Positions 61,512 through 64,000 of a DNA stretch of 64,000 nucleotides are shown one piece after another. Origin of the DNA: Clostridium bornimense (GTDB lineage Bacteria; Bacillota; Clostridia; Clostridiales; Clostridiaceae). Location: assembly GCF_000577895.1 (NCBI RefSeq), contig NZ_HG917869.1, positions 372,001-436,000 on the forward strand, read 5' to 3'. The notes beneath the pieces were generated by a model. That model was given only the letters and a program-made list of their open reading frames with translations. It searched no databases and had not been told where the DNA came from. Each line of letters starts with the position of its first letter. The first letter of the stretch is position 1. Position numbers and translations under genes: made by a program.

Positions 61512-62585
61512 TCATTTATCTATTGGAAAACCAACTCCAAAAGCTGTTCCCAATGATATACAAACAGATTTTGGATATTCCGAAAATGCAGCTGCCATTG
61601 CTGTTCCATCATGAACCATAGTTATTTTATATTCTATTCCTAATTTCTTATATAAAACTTCTTTCAAATGCTCCTCATAATTATCAGCAATTAGTCTTAA
61701 CTTACCATAGCCACCTCTATTTTTAAGCTTTCCATTTTCGATATAATTAGCTACACTTATTACTATTTCCCTACCTAATTCATAATTACTTTCTTTACAA
61801 AGATTAATTGTCTTTATAATACAATCTATTATATACTGATCTTCTTGTGTTGCTTCATCTTTTTCCTCTAATTCAGTATTAAATTCCCATGTAACATATT
61901 TAGCCTTAATTTTTTCTAAGGTATGCACCTCATTAATTCCACTTTTACCAATACTTATAATACTCCTTTTTATAAAACTTTGTCCAAAATCTAAAGCTAA
62001 AATGTATTTATTCTCTTCTATTTCAGTAATATATTTTGACAAACCTCTAATTGCCGCTTCCGAAGGATTTTTTACTAGAATAATATTATATCCTTCTTTT
62101 TCTAACTTAAAAACTTCATCTATAGATTCTTTTATTATCTTCCCAAATTTTTCATTGGCAAGGCCTCCCACTAAAATAACATTTTCTATTTTAGTCCAAT
62201 ATTCCCAATGTTCATCTTGCCAATCTAATCTCTTTAGCCTATTTTCCTTTTCACCTTTCTTTAGTGTTAATAAAATTATTCCTAGTCTTCTCCCAAATAA
62301 TTTGACAATATTTATAGCTAAATTCCTAATTGATTCATCCTTACCTTCTAAACATTTTGCAAAATATTGTGGTAATTTAACTTCTTCTATACTTTGTAAA
62401 TCTAATCCTAAATCTTTACTACTCTTCTTAATTTCCTCAATAAATAATTTTGTTGAGAATAATTCTAAAGCAGATTTTCCTTTGATATCTTCATCTATTA
62501 TATTCTGTGGTACTTTTTCTATTATGAGCTTATTTATTGATACCTTTGAAGATAAAAAATTATCTTTTATAAAAGGATTCCTCAT
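61512..62585 (-). CDS. ASKHA/ROK-like ATPase or sugar-kinase-related protein
   Basis: A 357-aa protein with phosphate-binding and adenosine-type segments of the actin-like/sugar-kinase (ASKHA) fold: KIENVILVGGLANEKFGKII (~155), YILALDFGQSFIKRSIISIG (~195-214), and KITMVHDGTAMAAAFSEYPK (~325-344) with a final GTAFGVGFPIDK. The DFGQ and HDGTAMA motifs fit phosphate binding and a catalytic Asp, but the usual ROK Cys-zinc motif is missing. The substrate is unknown; a nucleotide-hydrolysing or sugar-phosphorylating role is inference. Confidence 0.55.
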   Translation of the reverse strand: MRNPFIKDNFLSSKVSINKLIIEKVPQNIIDEDIKGKSALELFSTKLFIEEIKKSSKDLGLDLQSIEEVKLPQYFAKCLEGKDESIRNLAINIVKLFGRRLGIILLTLKKGEKENRLKRLDWQDEHWEYWTKIENVILVGGLANEKFGKIIKESIDEVFKLEKEGYNIILVKNPSEAAIRGLSKYITEIEENKYILALDFGQSFIKRSIISIGKSGINEVHTLEKIKAKYVTWEFNTELEEKDEATQEDQYIIDCIIKTINLCKESNYELGREIVISVANYIENGKLKNRGGYGKLRLIADNYEEHLKEVLYKKLGIEYKITMVHDGTAMAAAFSEYPKSVCISLGTAFGVGFPIDK

Positions 62586-62669
62586 ATTATCTCCCCCTTA
62601 AAGTAATATATTATTATTTTGTTATTACCTCATCATTTACTTTATCTTCTGTATCAACACCAATAAAAA

Positions 62670-62692
62670 GATCAAAAGAGCCTTATGGCTCT
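62670..62692 (-). terminator. Rho-independent terminator of the merR gene
   Basis: A short stem AGAGCC-ATAA-GGCTCT is followed leftward by TTTTGATCTTTTTATT. Confidence 0.7.
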
Positions 62693-62701
62693 ATCATTAG
62701 T

Positions 62702-63544
62702 TTATTTTTTTCTTACAGGAAATTGTATTTCTGTAAGCCATTCTTCCTCTGAATCCTTATTCCATACTCCATCTATATATGATTCTCTTGGATAATCAAT
62801 CATTTCATAATCATTTTCTTCTATCCACTTAATTAATGCACTATATGCTTTAGGAAAATCACTATAGCTTCCCTTATGAAGAGTACAAGCCGCTAACTCT
62901 ACTTTATCAATTTTCTTAAACTTAATAAGCTTTGAATCTTCTTTCATCTCTACTACTGCTTCACACACTTCAACATCAATATCTCTTTCTCTATATTCAC
63001 CATCATGATATATATTAAAACAATATTCTGGAACAGCACAAATGCAACCAACTCTTTCCATCTCTGCTCCCATAGGAGGAATAATCTTGAATAAATCCTC
63101 ATAACTTGATATCGTAGTCCTCATTGAAGCAACTATTACTTCTGGCAAATCTTTTAATACTATATCATATTTGCAATCTTCATCTCTATTTTCAAGATAA
63201 TACTCGACTTGTGATAATTTCATTGTTTCTTCTGAAATTTTTTTTAATATCTCTGATTTCTTCTTAACTAACAATTCCTTTACTGATTTTCCAGCTTGCA
63301 CATCTCTTATTTCTTCCAGAGAAAACCCTATTTGCCTTAATGCAATAATTTCATGTAATATTGGTAATTGTGCTGAACTATAATATCTATAACCTGTAAA
63401 TTCATCTATATGTTCAGGTTTAAGCAATCCAATTTCATCGTAATGTCGTAATGCTTTAATAGTAATCTTATTCATCTGAGAAAATAACCCTATCTTATAT
63501 AAAGTGACATCTTCCTTCTTTTCGCATACATACTCCTCGTTCAA
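62702..63544 (-). CDS. MerR family regulator with GyrI-like effector domain
   Basis: The 280-aa protein has an N-terminal MerR wHTH (LYKIGLFSQMNKITIKALRH; EFTGYRYYSSAQLPILHEII), a helical linker and a GyrI-like C-terminal effector domain (DIDVEVCEAVVEM; KKIDKVELAACTLHKGSYSD; NKDSEEEWLTEIQFPVRKK). The TTG at 63544 is the assumed start, with GGAGGG about 10 bases upstream; this is somewhat weak. It follows an ABC permease gene (63560-64000) and may regulate that transporter. Confidence 0.82.
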   Translation of the reverse strand: MNEEYVCEKKEDVTLYKIGLFSQMNKITIKALRHYDEIGLLKPEHIDEFTGYRYYSSAQLPILHEIIALRQIGFSLEEIRDVQAGKSVKELLVKKKSEILKKISEETMKLSQVEYYLENRDEDCKYDIVLKDLPEVIVASMRTTISSYEDLFKIIPPMGAEMERVGCICAVPEYCFNIYHDGEYRERDIDVEVCEAVVEMKEDSKLIKFKKIDKVELAACTLHKGSYSDFPKAYSALIKWIEENDYEMIDYPRESYIDGVWNKDSEEEWLTEIQFPVRKK

Positions 63545-63559
63545 CCCCTGTTTTCCCTC

Positions 63560-64000
63560 CTATTCCCATTTAAATAGCTTCATAGATAATGCTACTGTTA
63601 TTATTGTTGATATTATCATTACTAATAACGGAATTGTTAATGATGTATCTAATCCAAGTGCACATCCTTTTAGTAACTTAATTCCTTGAATTAATGGTAA
63701 AAAGTTTGCAAAGCTCTGAATGCTCTTTGGAAACATAGAAAATGGAATTGTTGCCCCTGATAAAAATAACATAGGAAAATATACTAGTGTACATACTAAA
63801 TTAGTTCTTTTAACGCTTTTACAAACACTTGCAATTAACATTCCAAATCCATACATTGAAATCAAAACTAAAAAATATGATAAAATAAACTTTCCAATAG
63901 ATACTATCATTGAATAATTAAAAATTAATTTCATAGCTATAATTATTATTACTGATGAAGATACAGCTAAAATCATCTGAATTATTCCATGTACTGCTAA
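63560..64000 (-). CDS. ABC-2 type permease, partial (runs off right edge)
   Basis: Membrane protein with the ABC-2 C-terminal region: SYFLVLISMYGFGMLIASVC, YFPMLFLSGATIPFSMFPKS (the typical LxxPF ABC-2 sequence) and a last span ending KLFKWE. The frame continues open to base 64000 (upstream residues LAVHGIIQMIL), so the 5' part is outside the window. It probably works with an ATPase beyond the edge and lies upstream of the merR gene on the same strand. Confidence 0.72.
   Translation of the reverse strand, partial: LAVHGIIQMILAVSSSVIIIIAMKLIFNYSMIVSIGKFILSYFLVLISMYGFGMLIASVCKSVKRTNLVCTLVYFPMLFLSGATIPFSMFPKSIQSFANFLPLIQGIKLLKGCALGLDTSLTIPLLVMIISTIITVALSMKLFKWE

Noticed and set aside
62002-62601. 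199-aa rightward open frame
   Set aside because: It is antisense to the ASKHA-like gene, has no ribosome site, and is rich in S/F/I from reversed codons, as expected for a shadow frame.
1-64000. CRISPR arrays, rRNA, tRNA, phage or insertion sequences
   Set aside because: Reading both strands found no regularly spaced repeats, no conserved rRNA stretches, no cloverleaf candidates and no transposase or integrase frames.

Overview
The window is low-GC DNA with tightly packed genes, AGGAGG-type ribosome sites and some TTG/GTG starts. It fits an anaerobic Firmicute of the genus Clostridium in the broad sense. Supporting genes are HydG (an [FeFe]-hydrogenase maturase), a reverse rubrerythrin, DUF1540, a HesB-like protein, and CheX and FlxA behind sigma-D-like promoters. 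The species cannot be named from sequence alone. No rRNA, tRNA, insertion sequence, phage or CRISPR array was seen.

Layout. 1-7.0 kb: a partial DUF975 membrane protein, small membrane proteins, a YeiH-type transporter divergent from a LysR regulator, hydG, and an LPXTG surface protein. 7.0-11.5 kb: a heterodimeric ABC exporter preceded by a 30-codon leader ORF and two tandem terminators (BmrB-like attenuation architecture), followed by two overlapping micro-ORFs; a candidate small RNA lies upstream. 11.6-18 kb: a degenerate chemoreceptor-like protein, GshF, a hydrolase, a HesB-like protein and CheX. 18-32 kb: DUF1540 and reverse rubrerythrin, a class B PBP, an opine-dehydrogenase-family protein, a flavodoxin, a DMT transporter, an LCP protein, then rtcB with two WYL regulators and a methyltransferase, and a QueG-like protein. 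32-42.6 kb: MscS, AIM24, an ABC(FtsX)/two-component module, DUF434, FlxA, a CHAP protein, DUF5661 and a lipoprotein. 42.6-47.4 kb: decayed gene remnants, then a MarR-controlled heterodimeric ABC exporter. 47.7-64 kb: an accessory region rich in GNATs, MerR regulators and pseudogenes (metallophosphoesterase, bioB, GNAT), with a glycerol-3-phosphate-dehydrogenase-like pair, a probable type I toxin-antitoxin locus and a GntR-controlled ABC transporter with a perfect operator.

Themes. Drug or peptide defence dominates: two heterodimeric exporters, a two-component/FtsX module, a GntR-ABC module and MerR/GyrI-like sensors. Three unlinked genes (MCP-like, cheX, flxA) carry sigma-D-type promoters and probably belong to a motility regulon. 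Redox and oxygen defence is represented by reverse rubrerythrin, GshF and flavodoxin. The most unusual material is non-coding or very small: the leader-peptide attenuator, the toxin/antisense pair, a 24-codon ORF between two terminators, and the coupled 30/50-codon ORFs.
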